Made by a program: the position numbers and the translations under genes. Below, in pieces: positions 54,689 to 63,221 of a stretch of DNA of 64,000 nt. Each line of letters begins with the position of its first letter. The stretch's first letter is position 1. The stretch is from Mycobacterium heckeshornense (GTDB taxonomy: Bacteria; Actinomycetota; Actinomycetes; Mycobacteriales; Mycobacteriaceae): contig NZ_AP024237.1 of NCBI RefSeq assembly GCF_016592155.1, positions 3,410,001-3,474,000 of the forward strand. The letters are read 5' to 3'. The notes under the pieces are model-generated. The model did not search any database, was not told where the DNA came from, and saw only the letters and a program-made list of their open reading frames with translations.

Positions 54689-56035
54689 ATGGACTTTGGG
54701 GCGTTACCGCCGGAGATCAACTCCGGCAGAATGTATAGCGGCCCGGGGTCGGGGCCGATGCTGGCTGCCGCGGCCGCCTGGGATGCGCTGGCCGCCAACC
54801 TGCACTCTGCCGCGGACGCACATGGCGCGGTAGTCGCGGGGCTGACCGGCGGGCCCTGGCTGGGCCCGGCCTCGGCGTCGATGGCCGCTGCGGCCGCACC
54901 CTACGCGGCGTGGTTGACCGCCACGGCCACCCAGGCGGAACAAGTCGCCACCCAGGCCAAGGCTGCCGTGGTCGCCTACGAGGCAGCGTTTGCGATGACC
55001 GTGCCCCCGCCGGTGATCGAGGCCAACCGCAGCCTGCTGATGTCGCTGATCGCGACCAACTTCCTGGGTCAAAACACCCCGGCGATCGCGGCCACGGAAG
55101 CCCAGTACCTACAGATGTGGGCCCAGGATGCCGCCGCGATGTACGGGTATGCCGCCGCTTCGGCGCACGCTGCGACGCTGACGCCGTTCGCCCCGCCGCC
55201 GATCACCACGAACCCGGCCGGGTTAGGCGCCCAGGCCGCTGCGGTCGGCCACCCGGTCGGCACGTCGTCCGCGGCCCACGCGTCGTCGCTCATGTCGGCC
55301 GTGTCCGGGGCGTTGCAGAGTCTCGCAGCGCCCACAGCGGCCGACCCGCCGTCAGCGCCGTCGCCACTGTCGTTGCTGTCGTTGCTGTCGATCCCCAGTG
55401 CCACCGCGTCCACGACCAGCACTGCCGCGTCGTCGACGAGCGCGCCGGCCTCTTTCCTGTCGACCGCGGTGGCGTCACGCAACATCGCGCTGCAGGAGCA
55501 GCGCGAAAGATCCGAGGCCGCCGAAGGCATCATCCGGGGCGGCGTGCCAGGCGGGCCGTTCCCGCCGCCCCCACCGCTTCCGGAGGGCCCGGCGGGGGCC
55601 GGCTTCAAGACCACACCGCCGGTATCGGCCAGCATTGGCCAGGCGTCTTCGCTCGGAGCGCTGTCCGTGCCGCGGGGCTGGGCCACTGCGGCCCCCGCGA
55701 TACGCGCCGCCGCCTTGGCGCTGCCATTCACCAGCACCGCCGCCGCTTCGGCGGTGATGGCCCCGGAAGGCATAGTCAGCGGCACGGCCCTGGCCGGTAT
55801 GGCCGGGAGCGCCATCGGCAACACCGTCAGCCCTGCCCGCCAGCAGCGTGCGCCTACGATGGCGCCTGCAACGCGTGTGGAGCCACAAACGCCGGGCAAT
55901 CCCGCGACGGCGATCTCTGCCGAACTACGGGACCTCGCCCTTGCCGTCTTGCGCGAATCTGGAGATCTCACCGACGAAGAATTCACCGAGAAACAACGTC
56001 TTTCCGGTGTCACAACGCCGCGCCGTCAGCTATGA
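54689..56035 (+). CDS. PPE-SVP protein with a SHOCT-like C-terminal tail
   Basis: A 448-residue PPE protein. The PPE domain ([31 protein letters not shown]) is followed by a Ser/Ala-rich linker, a poly-Pro stretch [11 protein letters not shown] and the SVP signature [10 protein letters not shown]. The last 45 residues differ from the usual PPE tail: [20 protein letters not shown] with EFTEKQRL resembles a SHOCT motif. ATG 54689 is set by the conserved N-terminus; the frame is open upstream. Partner of the PE protein. Confidence 0.92.
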   Translation: MDFGALPPEINSGRMYSGPGSGPMLAAAAAWDALAANLHSAADAHGAVVAGLTGGPWLGPASASMAAAAAPYAAWLTATATQAEQVATQAKAAVVAYEAAFAMTVPPPVIEANRSLLMSLIATNFLGQNTPAIAATEAQYLQMWAQDAAAMYGYAAASAHAATLTPFAPPPITTNPAGLGAQAAAVGHPVGTSSAAHASSLMSAVSGALQSLAAPTAADPPSAPSPLSLLSLLSIPSATASTTSTAASSTSAPASFLSTAVASRNIALQEQRERSEAAEGIIRGGVPGGPFPPPPPLPEGPAGAGFKTTPPVSASIGQASSLGALSVPRGWATAAPAIRAAALALPFTSTAAASAVMAPEGIVSGTALAGMAGSAIGNTVSPARQQRAPTMAPATRVEPQTPGNPATAISAELRDLALAVLRESGDLTDEEFTEKQRLSGVTTPRRQL

Positions 56036-56083
56036 CGACGCGCCACGAATTCGATGAGCAACAAAACCTAATTAAGGAGAATG

Positions 56084-56416
56084 ATGTTCCGAACACTAAC
56101 TCTCACAAGTGGACTCGCCGTCGCCGGTGTTTGTCTGGCAGCGCCCGCCAGCCCCGACCACGCTGGATATCTCGCACGACTGGACAGAAACCACGTGAGC
56201 TACGTGTCGCAACCCGACGCCGTGCATTGGGGCGCCTCGGCGTGCGACGAGCTGCGCAACGGGGCCGATGTCCCAGCGGTGGTCTCGACACTGAAGAACA
56301 ACGGCGGCTTCACCACTCGTGATGCCGGGGCGATCATCGGGGCAGCGACCAGCGAACTATGCCCTGACCAACATCAGACGGCGATGCAATGGGCCTACGG
56401 CCAAACTGCCAGCTAG
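56084..56416 (+). CDS. DUF732-like small secreted protein
   Basis: A 110-residue protein with a signal peptide (MFRTLTLTSGLAVAGVCLAA) and a DUF732-type domain with two Cys (SACDELRNGADVPAVV, ELCPDQ) and the usual YLARLDRNHVSY start. AAGGAG (56074-56079) is 4 nt before ATG 56084, so I prefer it to the ATG at 56081. The role of the family is unknown. It may be cotranscribed with PE/PPE (49-bp gap). Confidence 0.82.
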   Translation: MFRTLTLTSGLAVAGVCLAAPASPDHAGYLARLDRNHVSYVSQPDAVHWGASACDELRNGADVPAVVSTLKNNGGFTTRDAGAIIGAATSELCPDQHQTAMQWAYGQTAS

Positions 56417-56451
56417 TGGCTCGGCACACCCGACGACCCGCCAACTGTCGA

Positions 56452-56482
56452 TTGGCACGGCGAAACCGGCGCCGGGTAGCAT
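56452..56482 (+). promoter_or_regulatory. Sigma-A-like promoter of the MutS-like operon
   Basis: TTGGCA (56452-56457), 19 bp, TAGCAT (56477-56482). The predicted start at 56489 is the first base of the aptamer, as at the other two riboswitches. Confidence 0.55.
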
Positions 56483-56488
56483 CAAGCC

Positions 56489-56537
56489 AGGCGATGAAGC
56501 TCGCCTCGACCGCCACCCCAGGCTGATGGCTTCTACC
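56489..56537 (+). promoter_or_regulatory. Fluoride riboswitch (crcB motif) before the MutS-like genes
   Basis: P1 AGGCG/CGCCU encloses AUGAAGCU; then GACCGCC, GGCUGAUGGCUUCUACC. Loop GAAGC pairs perfectly with GCUUC. The Shine-Dalgarno GGAGG (56550-56554) is only 12 nt downstream. CACG-GATA-CGTG lies between aptamer and Shine-Dalgarno and could hide the latter, so translational control is likely. Confidence 0.88.
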
Positions 56538-56563
56538 ACGGATACGTGCGGAGGTCAGTGCCA

Positions 56564-58096
56564 ATGGCGGGCTTTACCAGCATCCTTTCCCCTTATCCCG
56601 ATGCGGTCGTCGCTAGCGACGTGGCTCCGAGTTGCTTTTTCGATCTGCACCTCGACGACATCATCGCCGCGGTAACCGGCGGCCACTCCGACGATCGTCT
56701 GGAGAACTTCTTTTACGCCCCGTTGCGCGACGTTTCCGCAGTCGACTACCGCCATCGGGTATTCCGCGATCTCGACCGCGACCAGACGCGACGGGCTATC
56801 CAAAACTTCGTCGACGGCATGCGCACGATGCGGCGCCGTCTCGACCGGGCCCAGCACCTGTGGCATCCACTGCAACGGCAAGGCTGGTTTGTCGACGCAG
56901 TCGAAGCCTACCGCGCCGCGGTGGAATCGCTGCGGGACGATCTGACCCGGGCCGAGCCGGCTTCTCCCGGACTGCGCGCCTTCGCCGACCATGTGAACCA
57001 GTACGTCGACAGCGACGCCTTCAAAGCACTGGTGGCTGACACCCAATCGGTACGAGCCGAGTTACGCAACGTTCGTTACACCGTGCACATCCAGGGCTTG
57101 CGGGTGCATGTCGACAAATTCGAGGGCCAAAGCGACTACAGCAATGCAGTACTCGCAACCTTCGACCGGTTCGCCACCGAGGCAACCAAGGACTATCGTG
57201 TGCCGCTCAAGGACTTTCCCGACATGAACCACGTCGAGGAGCAGATCCTCGAATGCGTCGCCGAACTCTATCCGGATGTCTTCGCACTGCTCGACGAATA
57301 CTGCCGGCGCAATCAGCACTTCGTCGAACGCACCATCGCTCGCTTCGACCGTGAAATCCGCTTTTATCTGGCCTATTTGGCCTTCGTGCACCGCTTCACC
57401 GCGGCCGGGCTTGCTTTCACTTTTCCGGAAGTCACCACAGATACCACCGCGGTCGATGTGGACGACGCCTTCGACCTGGCACTGGCGATCAAGTCGGTTG
57501 AGGAAGACAAACCCGTCGTATGTAACGGCTTTCGCCTGTCGGGACCCGAACGCATTTTCGTAGTGACGGGTCCCAACCAGGGCGGCAAGACAACGTTCGC
57601 CAGAACAATCGGGCAGTGCGCCTATCTGGCCGCACTGGGCTGTCCGATACCCGCAAGACGGGCCAAGCTCATGCTGCCCGACCACATCTACACCCACTTC
57701 GAGCGACAGGAGTCTTTGTCGAGCTTGCATGGAAAGCTCGACGACGAGCTGGTGCGAATTCACGACATCCTTTGCCGCGCCACGAAGTCGAGCATCGTCA
57801 TCATGAACGAAAGCTTCTCGTCCACCACCGCCGACGACGCACTGCTGATCGGCACCGAAGTTCTCCAACGCATCATCAAGCTGGGCTGCGTGGCCGTCTA
57901 TGTCACCTTCTTCGACGAACTGTCCACCCTCGGTCCGGCATGCGCCAGCATGGTCGGTGAAGTCGCGCACGACGACCCGACCCGTCGGACTTTCAAGTTC
58001 ACCCGGCGGCCGGCGGACGGCCTGGCCTACGCCGCGGCGTTAGCCGATAAATACGCACTGAACCCTGAGGTACTGCGACAAAGGATCGGGCGATGA
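56564..58096 (+). CDS. MutS-like ATPase, first of a pair
   Basis: A 510-residue protein with the clamp/lever helical region (about 1-330) and the MutS ATPase domain. Walker A is VTGPNQGGKTTFAR (MutS: TGPNMGGKST). The Walker B region SIVIMNESFSSTTADDA has Asn in place of the Asp before the catalytic Glu. The mismatch-recognition domain I of MutS1 (Phe-x-Glu) and the MutS2 Smr nuclease are absent, so it is neither a mismatch-repair MutS nor MutS2. Starts at ATG 56564 with GGAGG 9 nt upstream and overlaps the second gene by ATGA. Confidence 0.87.
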   Translation: MAGFTSILSPYPDAVVASDVAPSCFFDLHLDDIIAAVTGGHSDDRLENFFYAPLRDVSAVDYRHRVFRDLDRDQTRRAIQNFVDGMRTMRRRLDRAQHLWHPLQRQGWFVDAVEAYRAAVESLRDDLTRAEPASPGLRAFADHVNQYVDSDAFKALVADTQSVRAELRNVRYTVHIQGLRVHVDKFEGQSDYSNAVLATFDRFATEATKDYRVPLKDFPDMNHVEEQILECVAELYPDVFALLDEYCRRNQHFVERTIARFDREIRFYLAYLAFVHRFTAAGLAFTFPEVTTDTTAVDVDDAFDLALAIKSVEEDKPVVCNGFRLSGPERIFVVTGPNQGGKTTFARTIGQCAYLAALGCPIPARRAKLMLPDHIYTHFERQESLSSLHGKLDDELVRIHDILCRATKSSIVIMNESFSSTTADDALLIGTEVLQRIIKLGCVAVYVTFFDELSTLGPACASMVGEVAHDDPTRRTFKFTRRPADGLAYAAALADKYALNPEVLRQRIGR

Positions 58097-59622
58097 GAGT
58101 TCGTCTGCTGCATCCCGAATGTGATCCCGAACTCAAACCGACGCTGCCGTGGCAGTTGCAGGACATCATCGACGACGACCTCGAGCTGCGGCGGGTCTAC
58201 GAAGCCATGGCGGGTGGTGACGAGTTTCTGCTCGAAACCGCAAAGCGGGTGGTGCCGCTGGGCGTCGCCGACCCGGACGTCATCGTCTACCGCCAACGGG
58301 TGTTGGCCGACTGTCTCGCCAACCGTCCTGTGGTGCAGCAGATATATGACATCGCGGTGGACGGCGCCGAAGTGCGGCGCAAGGTTTTTCTCGGCGGGTT
58401 GATGTCTCGCAATCCCGAGTCAATCCTGCGCCGCTCGGTCCGTGTCCTCGAACTGCTCACCGAGAACCTCAAACAGCTACGCAGCGTCTGCGATGAGCAC
58501 GGTAGCCAGTTCCGCTCCGCAGGCTTTCGGCAGTTGGTGGCGATGATCGCCGAACAGCTTTCCGATGACTACCTGCGCCGCCTCGACGAGCACCTCAGCG
58601 AGTTAGCGCTGCCTCGCGGCGTTTTGCTCAGCGCTCAGCTGGGGCTCGGCAACAAAGGCGAACGCTACATGCTTCACCAACCGCCCCGGCGGAGCTGGTG
58701 GGAACGGTTGACCGGAAACCGCAGCGACACATGCGGGTTCACGGTGGACGAGCGCGACGACGCGGGCGCGCAGGCCCTCACCGAATTGGCCGGGCGTGCC
58801 ATCAACGACGTCGCCAACGTCGTCACTCAATCCGCTGACCACGTCCAGGGATTCTTCGAGCGATTGCGTACCGAGGTCGGCTTCTACCTCGGGTGCCTGA
58901 ACCTGCGCGATGAGCTCACCAAGTTCGGTGTCCCGACGTGTTTTCCGATGCCAACACCGGCCGATGTGCAAGAGCTTCAGTGTCGCGATCTGCGGGATGT
59001 GGGGCTGTGTCTGACCACCGTCAAGAAGGTCGTCGGCAACGACATCGACGCCGGCGGCAAGTCGCTGATCGTGATCACCGGCGCAAACGAAGGTGGCAAG
59101 TCCACGTTTTTGCGCAGTGTGGGCGCGGCCCAGGTGATGATGCAGGCCGGTATGTTCGTCACCGCTCAATCGTTTCGCGCCAATGTCCGCGACGGCGTGT
59201 TCACGCATTTCAAACGCGAAGAAGACGTCACCCTGACGCGCGGCAAGCTTGACGAGGAACTCGCCCGGATGAGTGAGATCGCCGAGTACATCAGGCCGAC
59301 ATCGTTGTTGTTGTGTAACGAATCCTTTGCCTCGACCAATGAACGCGAGGGTTCGCAAATCGCCCGCGGAATCGTTTACGCCATGGTGGACGGCGGCGTC
59401 AAAGTCGTGTTCGTCACCCATCTCTACGACCTCGCCCACAGCCTGTACATACGCCATAACCCGGCGGACTTGTTCTTGCGCGCCCAGCGCCGACCCGATG
59501 GTGTACGCACCTTCCGGCTACTGCCCGGAGAGCCCAAACCGACGAGCCACGGCGAGGACTCGTTCCACCGGATCTTCGGCGTGCCCGCCTGCGCCAGTCA
59601 GAAGGGTGTTGAAACTGGTTGA
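58093..59622 (+). CDS. MutS-like ATPase, second of a pair
   Basis: A 509-residue paralogue of the preceding protein: Walker A VITGANEGGKSTFLRS, Walker B-like TSLLLCNESFASTNEREG again with Asn-Glu, and FVTHLYDLAH as the following His-containing motif. Domain I and Smr are also missing. Translation is coupled to the first gene, so the two probably form a heterodimer, as MutS-type ATPases need two subunits for composite active sites. No Cas, nuclease or methylase gene is adjacent. Confidence 0.87.
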   Translation: MRVRLLHPECDPELKPTLPWQLQDIIDDDLELRRVYEAMAGGDEFLLETAKRVVPLGVADPDVIVYRQRVLADCLANRPVVQQIYDIAVDGAEVRRKVFLGGLMSRNPESILRRSVRVLELLTENLKQLRSVCDEHGSQFRSAGFRQLVAMIAEQLSDDYLRRLDEHLSELALPRGVLLSAQLGLGNKGERYMLHQPPRRSWWERLTGNRSDTCGFTVDERDDAGAQALTELAGRAINDVANVVTQSADHVQGFFERLRTEVGFYLGCLNLRDELTKFGVPTCFPMPTPADVQELQCRDLRDVGLCLTTVKKVVGNDIDAGGKSLIVITGANEGGKSTFLRSVGAAQVMMQAGMFVTAQSFRANVRDGVFTHFKREEDVTLTRGKLDEELARMSEIAEYIRPTSLLLCNESFASTNEREGSQIARGIVYAMVDGGVKVVFVTHLYDLAHSLYIRHNPADLFLRAQRRPDGVRTFRLLPGEPKPTSHGEDSFHRIFGVPACASQKGVETG

Positions 59623-59785
59623 AACCGCGCCCGCCATCCCCGCGCAGGACGGCCCCGGTGGCGGGAGCCCGCAACAGCAGCATCGCTTGCAGCCAGTGGG
59701 ACCGAGTTGACGCCCGCCCGGCACATGACAATAGTGAAGGACTTAGACCATCGAGCGGGCAGCCGATATAAATAAGTCCTGCTGA

Positions 59786-59801
59786 CCCGGCCGTTGCCGG
59801 G
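59786..59801 (+). terminator. Short GC-rich hairpin after the MutS-like pair
   Basis: CCCGGC-CGTT-GCCGGG forms a 6-bp stem in the 233-bp gap before the next gene. Weak by itself; possibly the operon terminator. Confidence 0.35.
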
Positions 59802-59855
59802 CAATAACCGCCGCTGACATTTCAGGCCCGGGAATTACCGAAGTGAGGGGATGAC

Positions 59856-60617
59856 GTGGCAAACGAGCCTGACGTTGGCTCCGGTGCGTCATCATCAGGC
59901 GCCGCGGCACCGGATCCTGCGACCGTGTTCGCTGCCCTCGCCGAGATCATCTACCAGGGCTCGGACCCCAGTGACGTGTACGCGGCGATCTGCGTCGCCG
60001 CCACCCTGATCGTCCCCGGATGCGACCACGCCAGCCTGCTGCTCCGCCGTAACGGCGGCTACGTCACCGTCGGCGCCAGTGACCGGATCGCGCAGCAGAT
60101 CGACGACCTCGAGCTCAGCGTCGGCGACGGGCCGTGTCTGGACGCCATCGAGGAGGAAACCCCGCAGATCGAACCGGACCTGACCACGCCGTCGCAGTGG
60201 CCCGAGCTTGCGGCGCGGCTCGTCGCGGAAACACCGGTGCGCGGCGCGATGGGGTTTCGGATCCTGGTCGATCGCCGCAAAACCGGTGCGCTCAACCTGT
60301 TTAGCGACACCGCTAACCGTTTCAACACCGAGTCGGCCGGACGGGCCATCGTGCTGGCCGCGTTCGCCAGTGTGGCCATCAACGCCATCGCTCAGGGAGA
60401 AGACGCGGCCACCTTGCGACGCGGGCTGCTCAGCAACCGCGAGATCGGCAAGGCCATCGGCATGCTGATGTTGCTGCACAAGTTCTCCGAGCGGGAGGCA
60501 TTCGATTTGCTGCGCCGCTACTCCCAGGACCTGAACATCAAACTGGCCGACGTAGCCCGGGCGGTCATCGAAAACCGCGGCCAGTTGCCCTCCCACAAGT
60601 TGAACCCGGGCGCCTAA
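59856..60617 (+). CDS. GAF-ANTAR transcription antitermination regulator
   Basis: A 253-residue protein. GAF domain at about 30-180 (IVPGCDHASLLLRRNGGYVT, LSVGDGPCLDAIEE, GFRILVDRRKTGALNLFS). ANTAR domain at about 185-240 (LLSNREIGKAIGMLMLLHKF, AFDLLRRYSQDLNIKLADVA), which binds paired hexaloop hairpins in RNA. The N-terminus is a Ser/Gly/Ala-rich linker. GTG 59856 has GAGGGGA 7 nt upstream. The signal sensed by the GAF domain is unknown. Confidence 0.9.
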   Translation: MANEPDVGSGASSSGAAAPDPATVFAALAEIIYQGSDPSDVYAAICVAATLIVPGCDHASLLLRRNGGYVTVGASDRIAQQIDDLELSVGDGPCLDAIEEETPQIEPDLTTPSQWPELAARLVAETPVRGAMGFRILVDRRKTGALNLFSDTANRFNTESAGRAIVLAAFASVAINAIAQGEDAATLRRGLLSNREIGKAIGMLMLLHKFSEREAFDLLRRYSQDLNIKLADVARAVIENRGQLPSHKLNPGA

Positions 60618-60630
60618 CCGTAGCCGGCAG

Positions 60631-61611
60631 TCACAGCGCGGCGGCCAGGGCCGCGAGCGTCTCCGCCGAGCTGTAGGTCGGCTGCCAGCCGAGCTCTTTT
60701 TTGGCTTTCGTGGTGTCCATCACCACCGACGCGCGCGCCACGTGCAGCCATTCCAGCGCCGACGGGATGAACGGTAACCGTGAAAGTGCCGCGGACGCCG
60801 CCGAGGCAGCCGCCGCAGGCACCCGCACCGCACGGCCGCCTAGCGCCTTGGCCACATCTGACACGGTGACCAACCCGTCGCCGGCGATGTTGTACGCGCC
60901 GGGCGGTGCCGGAGCCGTCGCCGCCAATGCGATCGCCGCGGCGACGTCGTCGTGGTGGACCAGCTGCAGCGGAAACCCCGGATCGGGCAACACCGGCTTC
61001 AACACCGGCAGCAGACCCGTGACCGCGCGCAGGGGGGCGGGCAGCTGGTTCCACGGCATCGCGTCGGCGAGCGCGCGGGCTTTCGGGCCGGCGACGATGC
61101 ATGGCCGCAGGACGAACACCTCCAGCGACGAGCCGGCCGTGATTTCCGAGAGCGCGGCCTCACAGGCGGCCTTCTGCTCGGAGTAGTAATGCTCCGGTGA
61201 TCCACGTGCCGGCACGTCCTCGGTCAGCGGGACCGGGTTGTCGGCGTGGTAACCGTACGCCGCCACCGAGGAGGTGTAGACCAGGCGCCTCGGCCGCTGA
61301 GCGGTGACAGTCGCCTCGAACACATTGCGGGTGCCCTGCAGACTGATTCGGGCGCTCTCTTCCCGCGAGCCCATGATGATGAACGCCAGGTGGAGGACCA
61401 CATCAGCGTCGGCGACCAGCGCGTCGACCGCCTCACGCTCCACGATGTCGCCCTGTCGGTAGGTGGTCTTTTCCCACCCCAGCGTCGCGGGGTCGAAGGG
61501 GCGACGCGCCATCCCGATGATCTTCTCCACCGCGGGTTCGTGTTCCAGCGCCGTCACCGCTGCGATTCCGATTTCTCCGGTCGGACCGGTGACAGAGACG
61601 GTCAATCCCAT
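60631..61611 (-). CDS. NAD(P)-dependent epimerase/dehydratase family protein
   Basis: A 326-residue extended SDR protein. The dinucleotide motif TGPTGEIG is at residues 8-15, YTSSVAAYG holds the catalytic Ser, and HYYSEQKAACE the YxxxK. The substrate is unknown; similar mycobacterial proteins are annotated as nucleotide-sugar or steroid-type dehydrogenases. ATG 61611 starts the Rossmann strand; the frame extends upstream without support. Convergent with the GAF-ANTAR gene (13-bp gap). Confidence 0.87.
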   Translation of the reverse strand: MGLTVSVTGPTGEIGIAAVTALEHEPAVEKIIGMARRPFDPATLGWEKTTYRQGDIVEREAVDALVADADVVLHLAFIIMGSREESARISLQGTRNVFEATVTAQRPRRLVYTSSVAAYGYHADNPVPLTEDVPARGSPEHYYSEQKAACEAALSEITAGSSLEVFVLRPCIVAGPKARALADAMPWNQLPAPLRAVTGLLPVLKPVLPDPGFPLQLVHHDDVAAAIALAATAPAPPGAYNIAGDGLVTVSDVAKALGGRAVRVPAAAASAASAALSRLPFIPSALEWLHVARASVVMDTTKAKKELGWQPTYSSAETLAALAAAL

Positions 61612-61720
61612 CCGGCCATTGTTCCCGGGGAGCTCAGAGCGCAAACACGCGATTCCCCAACGAGTATGACCCGCATGTGCTGCAGTGACAAAGTAGGTAG
61701 ACACCCGGCGTGGGAGAAGG

Positions 61721-63085
61721 ATGATGAAGCTGATATCACCGACCGATTCGATGTTTCTGCTCGGCGAATCGCGCGAGCATCCCATGCACGTCGGCAGTTT
61801 GCAGCTTTTCCAACCGCCCGCCGACGCAGGAACGGAGTTCGTGCGGGAGGCCTACGAGGCGATGCTGGGGTGTACTGACGTGCAGCCCACCTTCCGCAAG
61901 CATCCGGCTTTCTTCGGTCCGGTCACCAACCTGGCATGGTCTTTCGACGACGACGTCGACCTCGAATACCACTTCCGGCGATCCGCGCTGGCCAGTCCGG
62001 GCCGGGTACGGGAGTTGTTGGAATTAGTCTCGCGCCTGCATGGCAGTCTGCTCGACCGGCATCGTCCGCTGTGGGAAGCCCACCTCGTGGAAGGACTGAA
62101 CGACGGGCGCTATGCGGTCTACGTCAAATTCCATCACTCGCTGCTCGACGGCGTGTCGGCCGCGCGGTTGATGCAGCGGGCCTTCACCACGGATCCCCAC
62201 GACGACGAGGTCAGGGTGCCGTGGGCGCTAAAGCCGCGGCGTCGCCAAAGCGGCGGCCCGGGACGCTCTCCCCTGCAGCTGCTGACCGGAGCAATGGGAT
62301 CGCTTACCACGCTTGGCCCTTCGACGGCGGCGCTGGCACGGGCAGCATTGCTCGAGCAACAACTGACGTTGCCGTTCCAAGCCCCCAAGACGATGTTCAA
62401 CGTCCGCATCGGCGGTGCCCGGCGCGTCGCGGCTCAATCGTGGTCATTGGACCGGATCAATCGCATCAAGACCGCCACGGGCGTCACCGTCAACGACATC
62501 GTGCTGGCGATGTCGGCCGGTGCGCTGCGGGCCTACCTGATCGAACAGGACGCTCTGCCCGAGGCCCCGCTGGTCGCGATGGTCCCGGTGAACCTGCGGA
62601 AGGAGGACCAGGGTGACGGCGGCGGCAACATGGTGGGCACTGTGCTGTGCAATTTGAACACCCACATCGAAGATGCGGCGAAACGCCTTGAGGCGATCAA
62701 TGTTTCGATGTGTGACAGCAAGACCGTGTTCAAGCAGCTACCACAGGTGCAGCAATTGGCGTTGTCTGCCTTCATGACCGGGGGCCTGGTCTTCGCGTTG
62801 ATTCCCGGTTTCGTCCGCGCCGCCCCGCCACCGTTTAACATCGTGATCTCGAACGTGCCGGGAGCGCGGGAGCCGTTGTACTGGCGTGGCGCGCGGATGG
62901 TCGGCAATTACCCGCTGTCAATCGCCCTGGACGGTCAGGCGATGAACATCACCGTCACCACCAACGCCGAGAACCTGGACGTCGGGCTGGTGGGCTGCCG
63001 GCGCAGCGTGCCGCATCTCCAGCGCATGCTCGGGCATCTGGAGACTTCGCTAAGCCGAAGTTCCCCCCTTCTGAGAGGGGGCTGA
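61721..63085 (+). CDS. Wax ester synthase/diacylglycerol acyltransferase (WS/DGAT)
   Basis: A 454-residue acyltransferase of the mycobacterial triacylglycerol synthase family. The catalytic motif HHxxxDG is in VKFHHSLLDGVSAARL (about 137-143). The N-terminal ISPTDSMFLLGESREHPMHV and the C-terminal NIVISNVPGAREPLYWRGAR are conserved. It esterifies acyl-CoA to diacylglycerol or long-chain alcohols. I cannot say which of the roughly 15 tgs paralogues it matches. Confidence 0.92.
   Translation: MMKLISPTDSMFLLGESREHPMHVGSLQLFQPPADAGTEFVREAYEAMLGCTDVQPTFRKHPAFFGPVTNLAWSFDDDVDLEYHFRRSALASPGRVRELLELVSRLHGSLLDRHRPLWEAHLVEGLNDGRYAVYVKFHHSLLDGVSAARLMQRAFTTDPHDDEVRVPWALKPRRRQSGGPGRSPLQLLTGAMGSLTTLGPSTAALARAALLEQQLTLPFQAPKTMFNVRIGGARRVAAQSWSLDRINRIKTATGVTVNDIVLAMSAGALRAYLIEQDALPEAPLVAMVPVNLRKEDQGDGGGNMVGTVLCNLNTHIEDAAKRLEAINVSMCDSKTVFKQLPQVQQLALSAFMTGGLVFALIPGFVRAAPPPFNIVISNVPGAREPLYWRGARMVGNYPLSIALDGQAMNITVTTNAENLDVGLVGCRRSVPHLQRMLGHLETSLSRSSPLLRGG
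63064..63081 (+). terminator. Hairpin overlapping the 3' end of the WS/DGAT gene
   Basis: CCCCCTT pairs with GAGGGGG around CTGA, within the last codons, followed by CTGATTTCC. Possible terminator; the overlap with the coding end makes it uncertain. Confidence 0.35.
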
Positions 63086-63221
63086 TTTCCTTTCTGCTTT
63101 GTGAGCAGGTGTTTCAGTGTTCATGTGCCGGCAAGGCGTAATCATGTATTCGCAAGACTTGTTCGGCGTGTCATTTTCTAAATTCGCTACTCTCGTACTG
63201 CTGTTGTGCTAGAAAGTAATC

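Noticed and set aside
56564..59622. A defence system built on the MutS-like pair
   Set aside because: No nuclease, methylase, toxin or other defence partner is adjacent, and the fluoride riboswitch gives a better-supported context.
59740..59760. Possible DosR box (GGACTTAGACC) upstream of the GAF-ANTAR gene
   Set aside because: It needs a one-base deletion and has several mismatches to the 20-bp consensus; too weak.
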